This document shows, piece by piece, positions 25,520 through 33,594 of a DNA stretch of 64,000 nucleotides (position 1 is the first letter of the stretch; every line of letters begins with the position of its first letter). The translations under genes were made by a program, and so were the position numbers. The stretch lies in NCBI GenBank assembly GCA_016215465.1, contig JACRJT010000051.1, positions 1 through 64,000 of the forward strand. Direction: 5' to 3'. The stretch comes from Nitrososphaerota archaeon. Its GTDB lineage: Archaea > Thermoproteota > Nitrososphaeria > Nitrososphaerales > Nitrosopumilaceae. The notes below the pieces were generated by a model. It did no database searches. It was given only the letters and a program-made list of their open reading frames with translations, and was not told where the DNA came from.

Positions 25520-26379
25520 TTTATCACCCTGTCAAGGGGTTTCATCACTGCAGGTATGTTATCTATAAGGTCAGTTGCGACAATGTGCAGTCCATTCTTT
25601 TTTTGTGCCATCTTACCTGCCATCCCATTGATGTAAGATGCTGCCACCGCAGATTCTAGTGGATTACGATTCCGTGCAAGCAGTCCTGCAACAAGCCCGG
25701 ACAGTACATCTCCTGTTCCTCCAACTGTCATCGCTGCAAGGTTCTTTGGATTTACATAGGTTTGATTTCCATTTGATATTACGTCTGTGCTTCCTTTGAG
25801 AAGTATTGTTACAGAATGTTCTTTTGCAAATTTTTCAACTAGCCTAGTTCTTTCTTTTATTGACGATGGAGGCATAACCCCAGACATCCTCTTAAATTCG
25901 CCTGCGTGCGGGGTAAGTACGATATTTTTTTGCGGAAGATGCGGTAAAATGTAGCTTACAATGGCGCTTGCATCAAGAGATATTCTTACATCCTGAGAAG
26001 CAAGCGACTTTACAAGCAGTTTTAGCGCCTCCTCATCAGGTATAGAAAGGCCCATTCCTATTGTTGCAGAATCCAAATCGCTTGGCGTTTGCCCAAGCAG
26101 CTTGTTTGCAGCACCTCGTGTAAGCTTGGCATCTACCATCGGAATCACAATAAGATTTGGAGATATTGCACGAACCGAGGAGGTGATAATTTTTGGAACA
26201 CATGTGTATACCAGATCAGTGCCGGATCGTAGTGCCGCAAGAGACGCCAAAATTGGTGCGCCATGGTACATGTAGCTCCCCCCAACAACCAATACCTTTC
26301 CGTTATCCCCCTTGCGAGAATTTTGCTTTCTTGGAGGAATGAATTTCCTTATTACTGTTGGTTGTAGTCGTGTCGCCAC
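25516..26379 (-). CDS. nnrD: ADP-dependent NAD(P)H-hydrate dehydratase
   Basis: A 287-residue ribokinase-like repair enzyme that dehydrates the S form of NAD(P)HX. GKVLVVGGSYMYHGAPILAS is the nucleotide-binding start; LTPHAGEFKRM and MTVGGTGDVLSGLVAGLLA are the diagnostic motifs. The fused epimerase domain (NnrE) found in many bacteria is absent here. It is the first gene of a pair with the M20 peptidase. Confidence 0.92.
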   Translation of the reverse strand: MATRLQPTVIRKFIPPRKQNSRKGDNGKVLVVGGSYMYHGAPILASLAALRSGTDLVYTCVPKIITSSVRAISPNLIVIPMVDAKLTRGAANKLLGQTPSDLDSATIGMGLSIPDEEALKLLVKSLASQDVRISLDASAIVSYILPHLPQKNIVLTPHAGEFKRMSGVMPPSSIKERTRLVEKFAKEHSVTILLKGSTDVISNGNQTYVNPKNLAAMTVGGTGDVLSGLVAGLLARNRNPLESAVAASYINGMAGKMAQKKNGLHIVATDLIDNIPAVMKPLDRVIK

Positions 26380-26414
26380 ACTTGGAATTGAAACAAGTAT
26401 GGATAAATTTTCTT

Positions 26415-26939
26415 CTATTTGGAGGGTACCTTGTCCTTGCCTTCAGTCTTGATCATTTGCCTAATTGTTTCAATGACCTCTAGTGATTTTATCTCCACTT
26501 GCTCAACAAGCCAGTCTCTTTCCAAGGTCAGTTGTTCTTCGGAGTGGCGCAATTTCTGAAGAGTCTCCTGCAGCTGGCCATTTAGATCATCGGAGCGTTT
26601 CTTTTCTTCTGCCAGATGAGCATTTGCCTGTTCTAGCTGGGTTATTTTTTCATTTAATGCCAAATTAAGTTCCTGCAGCATTGTTTCTTTCCATTTTTCT
26701 TCTTGTTCTTGGCGCTCTAGATCACGTATCTTGCCGTTAAGAAGACAAGATAGGTCTTCTAGCATCTTTTCTCTTTTGATTGATTTTAGTTTACTGATGT
26801 CGCCTGCAAAGCTAAGCTTTTGTAGATCCTCTTTTGTCACGTGATTCTCAGGATTAATCATTCCAAAATTATTTAGATTTTGTTTTGCCTTATTTACCTG
26901 AGAAAGGACATTGTTGGACTTTTTAGATTCCGAGGGCAA
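26415..26939 (-). CDS. Coiled-coil protein of unknown function
   Basis: A 174-residue protein. After a short N-terminal region (about residues 1-50) it is almost entirely coiled coil with heptad-like Leu spacing (LNLALNEKITQLEQANAHLAEE...LNGQLQETLQKLRHSEEQL) and a helical tail. It has no enzymatic motif and no signal peptide. It lies upstream of nnrD in the same direction. A structural or scaffold role is possible but unproven. Confidence 0.6.
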   Translation of the reverse strand: MPSESKKSNNVLSQVNKAKQNLNNFGMINPENHVTKEDLQKLSFAGDISKLKSIKREKMLEDLSCLLNGKIRDLERQEQEEKWKETMLQELNLALNEKITQLEQANAHLAEEKKRSDDLNGQLQETLQKLRHSEEQLTLERDWLVEQVEIKSLEVIETIRQMIKTEGKDKVPSK

Positions 26940-27010
26940 AGCACATCAATAGTACAACAGATAAAAAGACTATTAGATTGTGTTTGTGCGGTACGTTCAA
27001 ACAGCACGGA

Positions 27011-27820
27011 TTATTCGGCGTGGGTTTCTTTTTTCTCTTTTCTATCATAGAATGCCTTTCTTGCAAACGCAAGATAGGTTGTATGTCCTATTCCCCTAAA
27101 AGAATGGCGAGTTTTTCCTTCCCTTGCGTCGATAGTTCGCAAAATGTGTTCGGTGCACTCAATGTCTGTAAATTCATTTTCCACCAGCCCCATAGTTAGT
27201 TTTTCAAGTTGGTTCATGGTAGGGCAGATAGCAATAAACGCACCGCTTCCTTTGAGCATTTTGCGCACCTGTGGCAGAACAACCCAAGGATCACCCAGAT
27301 CAACTACTGCCACATCAGCATCAGATAGCGGCATTTTCTTGGCGGTCTTGATATCAAGCTCGTTCATGGTCACGTATTTTATCATCCCTGCTTTAGTGAT
27401 ATTTTTCTTGGCAATTTCCATGAATTGTGGCTCCACATCAAATGTGTGCACGTGCCCGCGGGGTTTTACTATGCTTGCCAAAAATGTAGTCAGTGCTCCA
27501 CTCCCAGTTCCAATTTCAAGTATGGTTTGGCCACTTTGAATTCCAGCCCTTGCCATGATATACCCCAAGTCTTTTGGGTATACGATTTGTGTTCCATGCT
27601 GGCTTTTCATTACAAAGTCATGGATTGTCGGTTTGAGAAGGTAAACGTACTTGTCCTTGTTTGTACGCAGTCGTGAGCCATATTCCTTGCCAATTGCATC
27701 ACTGTGTCGGATAACTCCAACATGCGTGTGCAAGACCTGCTCCTTTGAGATTTTGTTTAACCATTTTTTAGAATCATTGTAAAAGAACAAAACATACGAG
27801 TTGGTTTTTATCGTATTCAT
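27011..27820 (-). CDS. trmI: tRNA (adenine-58-N1)-methyltransferase
   Basis: A 269-residue protein. The N-terminal beta domain includes GVIRHSDAIGKEYGSRL; the Rossmann methyltransferase follows with the SAM motif ILEIGTGSGALTTFLA, acidic FDVEPQF and VDLGDPW. Archaeal TrmI methylates A57 and A58 in the T loop. Downstream a TRHSFRGIGHTTYLAFARK segment closes the domain as usual. The family acts as a tetramer. Confidence 0.95.
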   Translation of the reverse strand: MNTIKTNSYVLFFYNDSKKWLNKISKEQVLHTHVGVIRHSDAIGKEYGSRLRTNKDKYVYLLKPTIHDFVMKSQHGTQIVYPKDLGYIMARAGIQSGQTILEIGTGSGALTTFLASIVKPRGHVHTFDVEPQFMEIAKKNITKAGMIKYVTMNELDIKTAKKMPLSDADVAVVDLGDPWVVLPQVRKMLKGSGAFIAICPTMNQLEKLTMGLVENEFTDIECTEHILRTIDAREGKTRHSFRGIGHTTYLAFARKAFYDRKEKKETHAE

Positions 27821-27867
27821 GATTTTGTGAAAAATTTTTTAGATAAGAATCTAACTAATGGTAGTTT

Positions 27868-28365
27868 TTAGAAGGTTTTGGCCTTTTGGATTTTTCTTAA
27901 TGCGTCAAGATAGTCACGTATTTGTGCGTGTGTTGGATCCAGATCTTTGAGATTTTGCACGTCGACGTTTAATTTTGTAAGCTCATCGTATATGTTCTTG
28001 TCCTCTATGGTGTCAATCAAATCTTGAAGACTGAAGGGTTTTTGCAACAGTTCCACGATTTGTTTGAGGTTCTTAATTGAGTCAATCAAAGTCTCCTGAA
28101 CATATGCAGATGCAAATATTATTCTCTGAGACGGATTGATTGCAAGTATTTCTTTTGCTGCATCAAGACCATTCATGTTCGGCATGGAATAGTCAAGGAC
28201 TACTGCACCAAAGGGGTTTTCTTGGCCTGCAGCATATTCTTTTGCATAAGCAGTTACGCATAGTTCTCCGTCAGATGCAGTCATAACAAAATGGCCCCGA
28301 TCCTCAAGGACAGTAGTGTATTGGGCAAGCAGGTCGGGTTCATCGTCGGCTAGCAGTATTCGCAT
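27868..28365 (-). CDS. Response regulator with short helical tail
   Basis: A 165-residue protein. The receiver domain (LADDEPD, phospho-Asp in AVVLDYSMPNMNG, Ser in IIFASAY, Lys in LLQKPF) is followed by about 45 helical residues. It is a paralogue of the regulator at 43361-43750 (shared AKEIL...P-x-QRIIFASAY, EKPFSL-like end). It lies 40 bp downstream of another receiver gene on the same strand, suggesting a signalling operon without a local kinase. Confidence 0.9.
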   Translation of the reverse strand: MRILLADDEPDLLAQYTTVLEDRGHFVMTASDGELCVTAYAKEYAAGQENPFGAVVLDYSMPNMNGLDAAKEILAINPSQRIIFASAYVQETLIDSIKNLKQIVELLQKPFSLQDLIDTIEDKNIYDELTKLNVDVQNLKDLDPTHAQIRDYLDALRKIQKAKTF

Positions 28366-28405
28366 GTTTGGTGTAACAGACTTTCACACATATAGGGTTT
28401 GTCAG

Positions 28406-28786
28406 TTATTGCAGGATTGTAATTATGCCGTTATTGACCTTGTGTATTGTTTCAATGACACTGTCAATTTCGTACGGTTTGTAGATTACTGCAGATGCAT
28501 TAAGTTCCTTTAGCTTTTTTTCTGTATCATAGGTAAGATCAGCTGTAACCATGATTACTTTGGCTTCAGGATTAATGTTTTTGATGTTTGCCAAACCATA
28601 GAACCCGTCATATTCGGGCATCATCACATCAAGTAAAACAACATCAGGTCGTAGATTTTCATACAGATCAACTGCTTTTTTGCCGCTATGTCCTCGTCCG
28701 ACAACCTCAATGTCTTTAATTTCCAGATATTCGCAGAATACCTCTACAGTATCCACATCATCGTCTACTACAATTACCTTTACCAT
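28406..28786 (-). CDS. Single-domain response regulator
   Basis: A receiver domain of 126 residues from Met at 28786; an ATG at 28798 is an alternative. VVDDDVD, phospho-Asp in VVLLDVMMPEYDG, Thr in VIMVTAD and Lys in IYKPYE are visible. It is a close paralogue of 15579-15956. Its start overlaps the end of a small zinc-finger gene (28758-28934), so the two are probably translated from one transcript. Confidence 0.9.
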   Translation of the reverse strand: MVKVIVVDDDVDTVEVFCEYLEIKDIEVVGRGHSGKKAVDLYENLRPDVVLLDVMMPEYDGFYGLANIKNINPEAKVIMVTADLTYDTEKKLKELNASAVIYKPYEIDSVIETIHKVNNGIITILQ

Positions 28787-28934
28787 AATAACCACCATTG
28801 TTTTTTGTTAAATCATCCCAGCATTTTTCGTGATACCATTTCCCATCATACAGGACAGTTCCATCTGTAACAGGGACAGTTTTATTACAAAATCCACACG
28901 TATTGCACAATTTAGGTACGTACAACTGGGTCAT
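28758..28934 (-). CDS. 58-residue LIM-like zinc-finger microprotein
   Basis: ATG at 28934 opens a frame of 58 codons. It carries LCNTCGFCNKTV, then GKWYHEKCW: Cys-x2-Cys-x2-Cys near the start and His-x2-Cys about 20 residues later, as in a LIM-like or treble-clef zinc site. The aromatic WYHEKCW is characteristic. It overlaps the start of the downstream receiver gene by about 29-41 bp in another frame. It may act as an adaptor for that regulator; this is inference. Confidence 0.65.
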   Translation of the reverse strand: MTQLYVPKLCNTCGFCNKTVPVTDGTVLYDGKWYHEKCWDDLTKNNGGYYGKGNCSRR

Positions 28935-28997
28935 GATACAATTTTTAAAATTAATCGATATTATTCCCTAGTTTGTTTAAAGTAAACATACGTGCAA

Positions 28998-30875
28998 CTA
29001 CATTCTAGTTGGAGTTTCAATGCCTAATAGGTTCAACGCGCCCTCAAGACAAGACTTGAAAGAGTAAACAAGGCAAAGTCTCACATTAACGGTATCGGCA
29101 TTCTCAGAATCCAAGACCTTAACATGTTCGTAAAACGCATTAAATGTAACTGCCAAATTATAGCAATATTTTGCAATTACTTTTGGGGATAGGTTATTTG
29201 CCGCATCTTGGATGTTTAGATCAAATCTTCCAATCAGTTTTACAAGATTTGTCTCATATTCGCCATCAAGCAGTTTGTATGATGCGTCAAAGTTAGGCTT
29301 CACCTGTGCCTTTTCAAGAATTCTTACGGCTCTGGCATACGCATATTGGATGTATGGTGCAGTGTCGCCTTCCAAACTAAGGGACTTAGAATAATCAAAT
29401 GTTATAATTTTGTCAAGATCCTGTTTTATCATTTCATATCGAAGGGTTGCTACTGCAACCTTGTTTGCAATTTCATGCAGATGTTCGTCAGGAAGATTTG
29501 GATTTCGTTTCCTTGTTTCGTCTACTGTCTTTTGTTCCAGCATGTCAAGTACCGAGTCAGCATTTATGTACAAACCCTTTCGGCCAGACATCTGAGTGTT
29601 TTTGCCTTTTGTATCAATGCCAAGTGCATTTGCAGTATCTGCGCTAAGCGTCACAGATTCATACCCTAGGTGCAGGTATGATTTTTGTGAAGAGTCAAAC
29701 TTTGAGATCAGTTCAGTAATTATGTTTTGTAATCTTGCTTGTCTTGAATCAATAACTGTAACCACCATGTTACTTCTAAAGTGCTGCTTTTGGTCATTGT
29801 TTTCTTCCAGCGTTGTTTGCCACAAGACCCTGTTGTTTTTCTGAACGGCGTATTTTTTGTAGTAAAAGGGATCATCCACCAGTTCAAGCTTCCATGCAGC
29901 ATATGGGATATCTTTTGCAATGTACGTCGCAGTACCATTACTTCGCACCAACACCTTGTCTTCATCTTTTGATAAGATTACCCAACAGCCAGCATTTTTT
30001 CCCTCAGTCTCATATTTTATGAGGTTCAGTTGCTTTAGTTTTTCAAAGATTTCAGGCCAAAGATGCGAGCGCACTATTTCGGATTCAAAGTTAAGACAGT
30101 CGTAATATGCGCCTAATCGCCAGCATGTCTTTAGCTGTTCGGCGAGAACTCTGTTCGTTATGCTTTTGCCAAACTTTGCAATCTCAGAGCTGCCATCCTC
30201 TAATTCTTTTAGGATGTTATTTCGAATTTCTTCAAGACTTTTGTTCTGGGCATATTGCTCGGTTGTCTTGACATAAACATCATCTCCACAATAATGATCA
30301 AATTTTTGTCCCGCTGGAGGTGTTTCTGAAAATCCCAAGTGTTTGAAGCCAACTATGATGTCGGCCACTTGAAGACCGGAATCGTCCACATAATTAAGCA
30401 CCACGACATCGTGATTTGCCTTTGTCAGAATACGCGCAATTGTATCTCCAATCACAACATTTCTAACATGGCCAATATGCAATGCCTTGTTAGGATTCAC
30501 ACTAGTGTGTTCGACTATTACTTTGGATTTTTTTCCAATGTCGATTGCCCCATAATTTTCATCTTGGGCTGCAGTTATTATGAGTCGATTTAGCGGAGCA
30601 TTGTTTGCATGAAAATTCAAATATCCAGACGGATGTGGCTCTACTTTTGAAACGAGAGCCCCCAGATTTTTTTGGTATTCGTCAGAAATCAATTTTGCAA
30701 TGTCGTGAGGGTTTTTCTTCAAATGCTTTGAGGCCAGAAATGCAACGTTGCAGGTGACATCGCCAAATCCAGATTTTGCTGGCTCCAATGTAAAAGGAAT
30801 TTCCGGAATTTGTAGCCTTTTTGTAATTTGCAAGAGATTTGCTCGTATCTCATCAAGTAGAATGCGAAAGCTCAT
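28998..30875 (-). CDS. argS: Arginyl-tRNA synthetase
   Basis: A 625-residue class I synthetase. The N-terminal Arg-tRNA-specific domain is followed by the HIGH motif in ALHIGHVRNVVIGDT; MSGRKG stands at the KMSKS position; the C-terminal DALR anticodon-binding domain is visible in the last 120 residues (YIQYAYARAVRIL...YCYNLAVTFNAFYEH). It is the usual length and has no insertion. It lies 2 bp downstream of the PGP-type phosphatase. Confidence 0.97.
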   Translation of the reverse strand: MSFRILLDEIRANLLQITKRLQIPEIPFTLEPAKSGFGDVTCNVAFLASKHLKKNPHDIAKLISDEYQKNLGALVSKVEPHPSGYLNFHANNAPLNRLIITAAQDENYGAIDIGKKSKVIVEHTSVNPNKALHIGHVRNVVIGDTIARILTKANHDVVVLNYVDDSGLQVADIIVGFKHLGFSETPPAGQKFDHYCGDDVYVKTTEQYAQNKSLEEIRNNILKELEDGSSEIAKFGKSITNRVLAEQLKTCWRLGAYYDCLNFESEIVRSHLWPEIFEKLKQLNLIKYETEGKNAGCWVILSKDEDKVLVRSNGTATYIAKDIPYAAWKLELVDDPFYYKKYAVQKNNRVLWQTTLEENNDQKQHFRSNMVVTVIDSRQARLQNIITELISKFDSSQKSYLHLGYESVTLSADTANALGIDTKGKNTQMSGRKGLYINADSVLDMLEQKTVDETRKRNPNLPDEHLHEIANKVAVATLRYEMIKQDLDKIITFDYSKSLSLEGDTAPYIQYAYARAVRILEKAQVKPNFDASYKLLDGEYETNLVKLIGRFDLNIQDAANNLSPKVIAKYCYNLAVTFNAFYEHVKVLDSENADTVNVRLCLVYSFKSCLEGALNLLGIETPTRM

Positions 30876-30877
30876 TA

Positions 30878-31573
30878 TTATATCTCCAAAAGACGGGGAG
30901 CAATTTTATCAAGGGCTTCAATTACGCCATCTCCGGCGTGTGCAGAAACGGACATTGTTGCATGTGATTTTACTTTGTCAGAAGCATTGCCAACTGCAAT
31001 GCTAATCTTTGATACTTTAAACAACGGAATGTCAGTATCGCTATCACCTATTGAGATCACATCTTCATGTGAGACATTGAGTTTTTTCATGACCTCTTCA
31101 AAACCCCGTGCCTTGTTAATCCCAGCAGAATTTATGTGAATTGCATATTGGCTATCAGACAATATTACGTCCAGTTTGTTGCGTTCTACAACCTGCTTTG
31201 CCTTTTCAATGTCAAATGTTCGCTCAAGTACCACTTCGGTCATTCGAGGAAATACAGGTTTTTCTACAATGTCGCTCATTTGTGAGCGGATCATTTGTAA
31301 TGCGTCAACGCATTTTTCCTTGTTTCCAAGAAGAATGTGGTCATTTGCACCGTATGTAATACAGCCGCCATTTTCACCCACTGCGATGGTACTTAGTCCC
31401 CCATACACGGCAAGAAGATACCCCTCAATTGATGAGCGGCCGGAGACAAAAATCACATTATGACCCAGTTTTCGGATGTAACGCAGTGAGTTCAATGCAT
31501 CAAGATTTATTCTGCCACCTCCATTTTCAGTTATGGTTCCATCAATATCGACTGCAAACGTCTTGCGTTTCAT
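30878..31573 (-). CDS. HAD phosphatase, archaeal phosphoglycolate-phosphatase type
   Basis: About 231 residues from ATG 31573; the frame extends upstream to 31606 without a good start. Motif I FAVDIDGTITENG, motif II VIFVSGRS, and motif IV ISIGDSDTDIPLF mark a Cof-type HAD hydrolase like the archaeal phosphoglycolate phosphatases. The cap region contains EVVLERTFDIEKA. It is adjacent to argS on the same strand. Substrate assignment rests on family similarity only. Confidence 0.85.
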   Translation of the reverse strand: MKRKTFAVDIDGTITENGGGRINLDALNSLRYIRKLGHNVIFVSGRSSIEGYLLAVYGGLSTIAVGENGGCITYGANDHILLGNKEKCVDALQMIRSQMSDIVEKPVFPRMTEVVLERTFDIEKAKQVVERNKLDVILSDSQYAIHINSAGINKARGFEEVMKKLNVSHEDVISIGDSDTDIPLFKVSKISIAVGNASDKVKSHATMSVSAHAGDGVIEALDKIAPRLLEI

Positions 31574-31656
31574 AGAGTCGCTTGCACACGCCCAGATAAT
31601 AATCAATCAAGGAAAAATAAGATTTTATTAAGAAAAGTAAAATGTGGTAATTAAAA

Positions 31657-32760
31657 ATGGGAATTCCTGAAAAAATAAAAGCAATTCAAGACGAGATATT
31701 GAAGACTCAGTTAAACAAGGCAACTGAGCACCACGTAGGTTTACTGAAAGCAAAAATTGCAAAGCTAAGAAGAGAGCAAGAAAAAGTTCAAACTAAAAAA
31801 AGCGGAATCAGCTCCGATGGATTCGATGTTAGACGAACGGGAGATGCAACAGTAGTGTTCATTGGACTGCCAAGTGTCGGCAAATCAACTCTTCTCAACA
31901 AACTAACAGGATCAAGGTCGGCAGTAGCTGCGTACCAATTCACAACACTAACAGTAGTTCCAGGAATTCTAGACTATCGGGGAGCAAGAATTCAAGTGTT
32001 GGACTTGCCTGGAATCATAGAAGGCGCATCAAAAGGAAAAGGTCTAGGAAAAAGAATATTGTCAGTTGCCCGAAACGCAGATTTGGTTTTGCTCATACTT
32101 GATGTTTTTCAGCCATATCATGAAGATGTGCTCAGGACTGAGCTTAATAACATAGGAATAAGGCTCGACCAAAAACCTCCAAACATAGTGATAGAAAAAG
32201 CTGCAATTGGCGGAATTTCAATAGCTCAACAGGTAAAGCTTACAAAACTATCCGAAAAACTTCTCAAAGAAATCCTACACGTTTATGGAATCACAAGTGC
32301 AAGAGTACTCATACGAGAAGACATCACTGCCGAGCAGCTAGTTGACCACATCACAGGTGACAAAAATTATGCACAGTCCATTACAGTACTCAACAAGATT
32401 GATCTAGTGGATGAGAAATTCCTAAAAAATGTAAAGACAAAAATAAAATCCGAAGTGGTGCCAGTTTCTGCAGACTCCGGCATAAACGTTGATTTGTTAA
32501 AAGAAAAAATTTACGAAAAGCTCGATTTTATTAGAATATACATGAGGCCAAAGGGCGGTGAAACTGACTTCAAGGAACCGTTGATCATCAGAAGAGATTC
32601 CACAATAGAAGATGTCTGTAACAAGTTGCATCGCAGCATGAAAAAAGAATTTCGTTATGGATTAGTCTGGGGCAAGAGTGTCAAATTTGCAGGTCAACGT
32701 GTTAGCATTCATCATGTTTTAGAAGACGAGGATGTCTTGACAATAATAAAGTCACGTTAA
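31657..32760 (+). CDS. DRG-family GTPase
   Basis: A 367-residue OBG/DRG GTPase. N-terminal helices are followed by the G1 motif GLPSVGKSTLLNKLTG, switch region FTTLTVVPG, G3 DLPGIIEGA, G4 NKID, and a C-terminal TGS domain (IRRDSTIEDVCNKLH...RVSIHHVLEDEDVL). Archaeal and eukaryotic DRGs associate with translating ribosomes. TATA-like TTTTATTAAGA at 31622-31632 is about 28 nt before the ATG, fitting a leaderless mRNA. Confidence 0.96.
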   Translation: MGIPEKIKAIQDEILKTQLNKATEHHVGLLKAKIAKLRREQEKVQTKKSGISSDGFDVRRTGDATVVFIGLPSVGKSTLLNKLTGSRSAVAAYQFTTLTVVPGILDYRGARIQVLDLPGIIEGASKGKGLGKRILSVARNADLVLLILDVFQPYHEDVLRTELNNIGIRLDQKPPNIVIEKAAIGGISIAQQVKLTKLSEKLLKEILHVYGITSARVLIREDITAEQLVDHITGDKNYAQSITVLNKIDLVDEKFLKNVKTKIKSEVVPVSADSGINVDLLKEKIYEKLDFIRIYMRPKGGETDFKEPLIIRRDSTIEDVCNKLHRSMKKEFRYGLVWGKSVKFAGQRVSIHHVLEDEDVLTIIKSR

Positions 32761-32781
32761 AAAAATCAAAATGCGATCAAC

Positions 32782-32958
32782 ATGGATCATGAAACTGAAA
32801 ATAGATGGTGCAAATTTTGCATGACAAAAACAAAGCAGGAGATTGTTTTTCTCCCTCAAAATGCAACATACAAACGTAGAAGGCAGTACAAATGCACAAT
32901 TTGCAACCATACAAGTTGGTTACAAGGAAAAAGACCATCAGCTGAAAGTGTTTATTGA
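32782..32958 (+). CDS. 58-residue zinc-ribbon protein
   Basis: ATG 32782 opens 58 codons. The sequence has RWCKFCMTKT and YKCTICNHTSW, a Cys-x2-Cys pair at residues 10/13 and another at 38/41, giving a four-Cys zinc ribbon with very basic residues between (YKRRRQYK). This layout resembles small ribosome- or nucleic-acid-binding ribbons. It lies 21 bp after the DRG GTPase on the same strand. Confidence 0.65.
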   Translation: MDHETENRWCKFCMTKTKQEIVFLPQNATYKRRRQYKCTICNHTSWLQGKRPSAESVY

Positions 32959-33073
32959 AAAAATTGCGATCTGAAAAAATATTTTTGGAAAAAAATCGTT
33001 TACTATTTGTAATCACTTTGTGTAATTTTGTTTAGTTTAGCTATAGAAAAGATAGTAAACGTTATTTTCAGTA

Positions 33074-33217
33074 ATGGCTACTAAACGTAAGTCAAAAGCT
33101 AAACGTGCAGCTCCAAAGCGAAAGGCAGCTCCAAAGCGAAAGGCAGCTCCAAAGCGAAAGGCAGCTCCAAAGCGAAAAGCCGCAAAGAAAACTGCAGCTA
33201 AAAAGCGACGACGATAA
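33074..33217 (+). CDS. Histone-H1-like Lys/Ala/Arg-rich small protein
   Basis: ATG 33074 opens 47 codons of almost only Lys, Arg, Ala and Pro. After MATKRKSKAKR, the hexapeptide AAPKRK repeats four times, encoded by four near-identical 18-bp units at 33107-33178, and the chain ends KKTAAKKRRR. The composition matches tails of histone H1 and bacterial H1-like proteins, so it probably binds DNA or RNA without a fixed fold. Alba (59 kb) is the other chromatin protein in the window. The tandem DNA repeat invites copy-number change. Confidence 0.75.
   Translation: MATKRKSKAKRAAPKRKAAPKRKAAPKRKAAPKRKAAKKTAAKKRRR
33107..33178 (+). repeat. Four 18-bp tandem units in the H1-like gene
   Basis: The unit GCAGCTCCAAAGCGAAAG occurs four times head to tail; the last differs slightly at its end. 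Each encodes one AAPKRK hexapeptide. Confidence 0.95.
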
Positions 33218-33285
33218 ATTCGTCAACGCAAAAAAAATTCGTCAATCACAATTGACGTAATTTTACTATTTTTATGAAATTTTTC

Positions 33286-33567
33286 TCAACTAAACATTTG
33301 TCCAGGTGGCGGCGTATGTTTATCGTTAATGTTTTTCTCAACTGAGAATGTTCGCTCACTTGGAATCACAGTTATCTTTATCGAGGTATTGACAGCATAA
33401 TGTGGGGTTCCATCAGGATTTTTGTGATTTGTTGCGATACCAACTCGGTCTAAATCAACTTTAACTTTAACAAGCGTTCCATCCTCCAGCTTGAATGCAA
33501 CAAAGTCATTTCCGACTCGTTCGTAGTCGAGCATCTTAAATTCAATTTTGGATTTTGTTTCACTCAA
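33286..33567 (-). CDS. Conserved small beta-rich protein
   Basis: A 93-residue soluble protein. It has alternating strands (IEFKMLDYERVGNDFVAFKLEDGTLVKVKVDLDRVG...YAVNTSIKITVIP) and a disordered Pro-rich tail. No family is recognised. It lies 27 bp downstream of the collagen-like gene on the same strand and may be co-transcribed with it. Confidence 0.6.
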   Translation of the reverse strand: MSETKSKIEFKMLDYERVGNDFVAFKLEDGTLVKVKVDLDRVGIATNHKNPDGTPHYAVNTSIKITVIPSERTFSVEKNINDKHTPPPGQMFS

Positions 33568-33594
33568 TTTTTTAGCACCATCATATCAGAGCAT

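Noticed and set aside
33107-33178. Possible CRISPR or iteron repeats
   Set aside because: The four 18-bp units are contiguous, in frame and encode a peptide repeat; no spacers.
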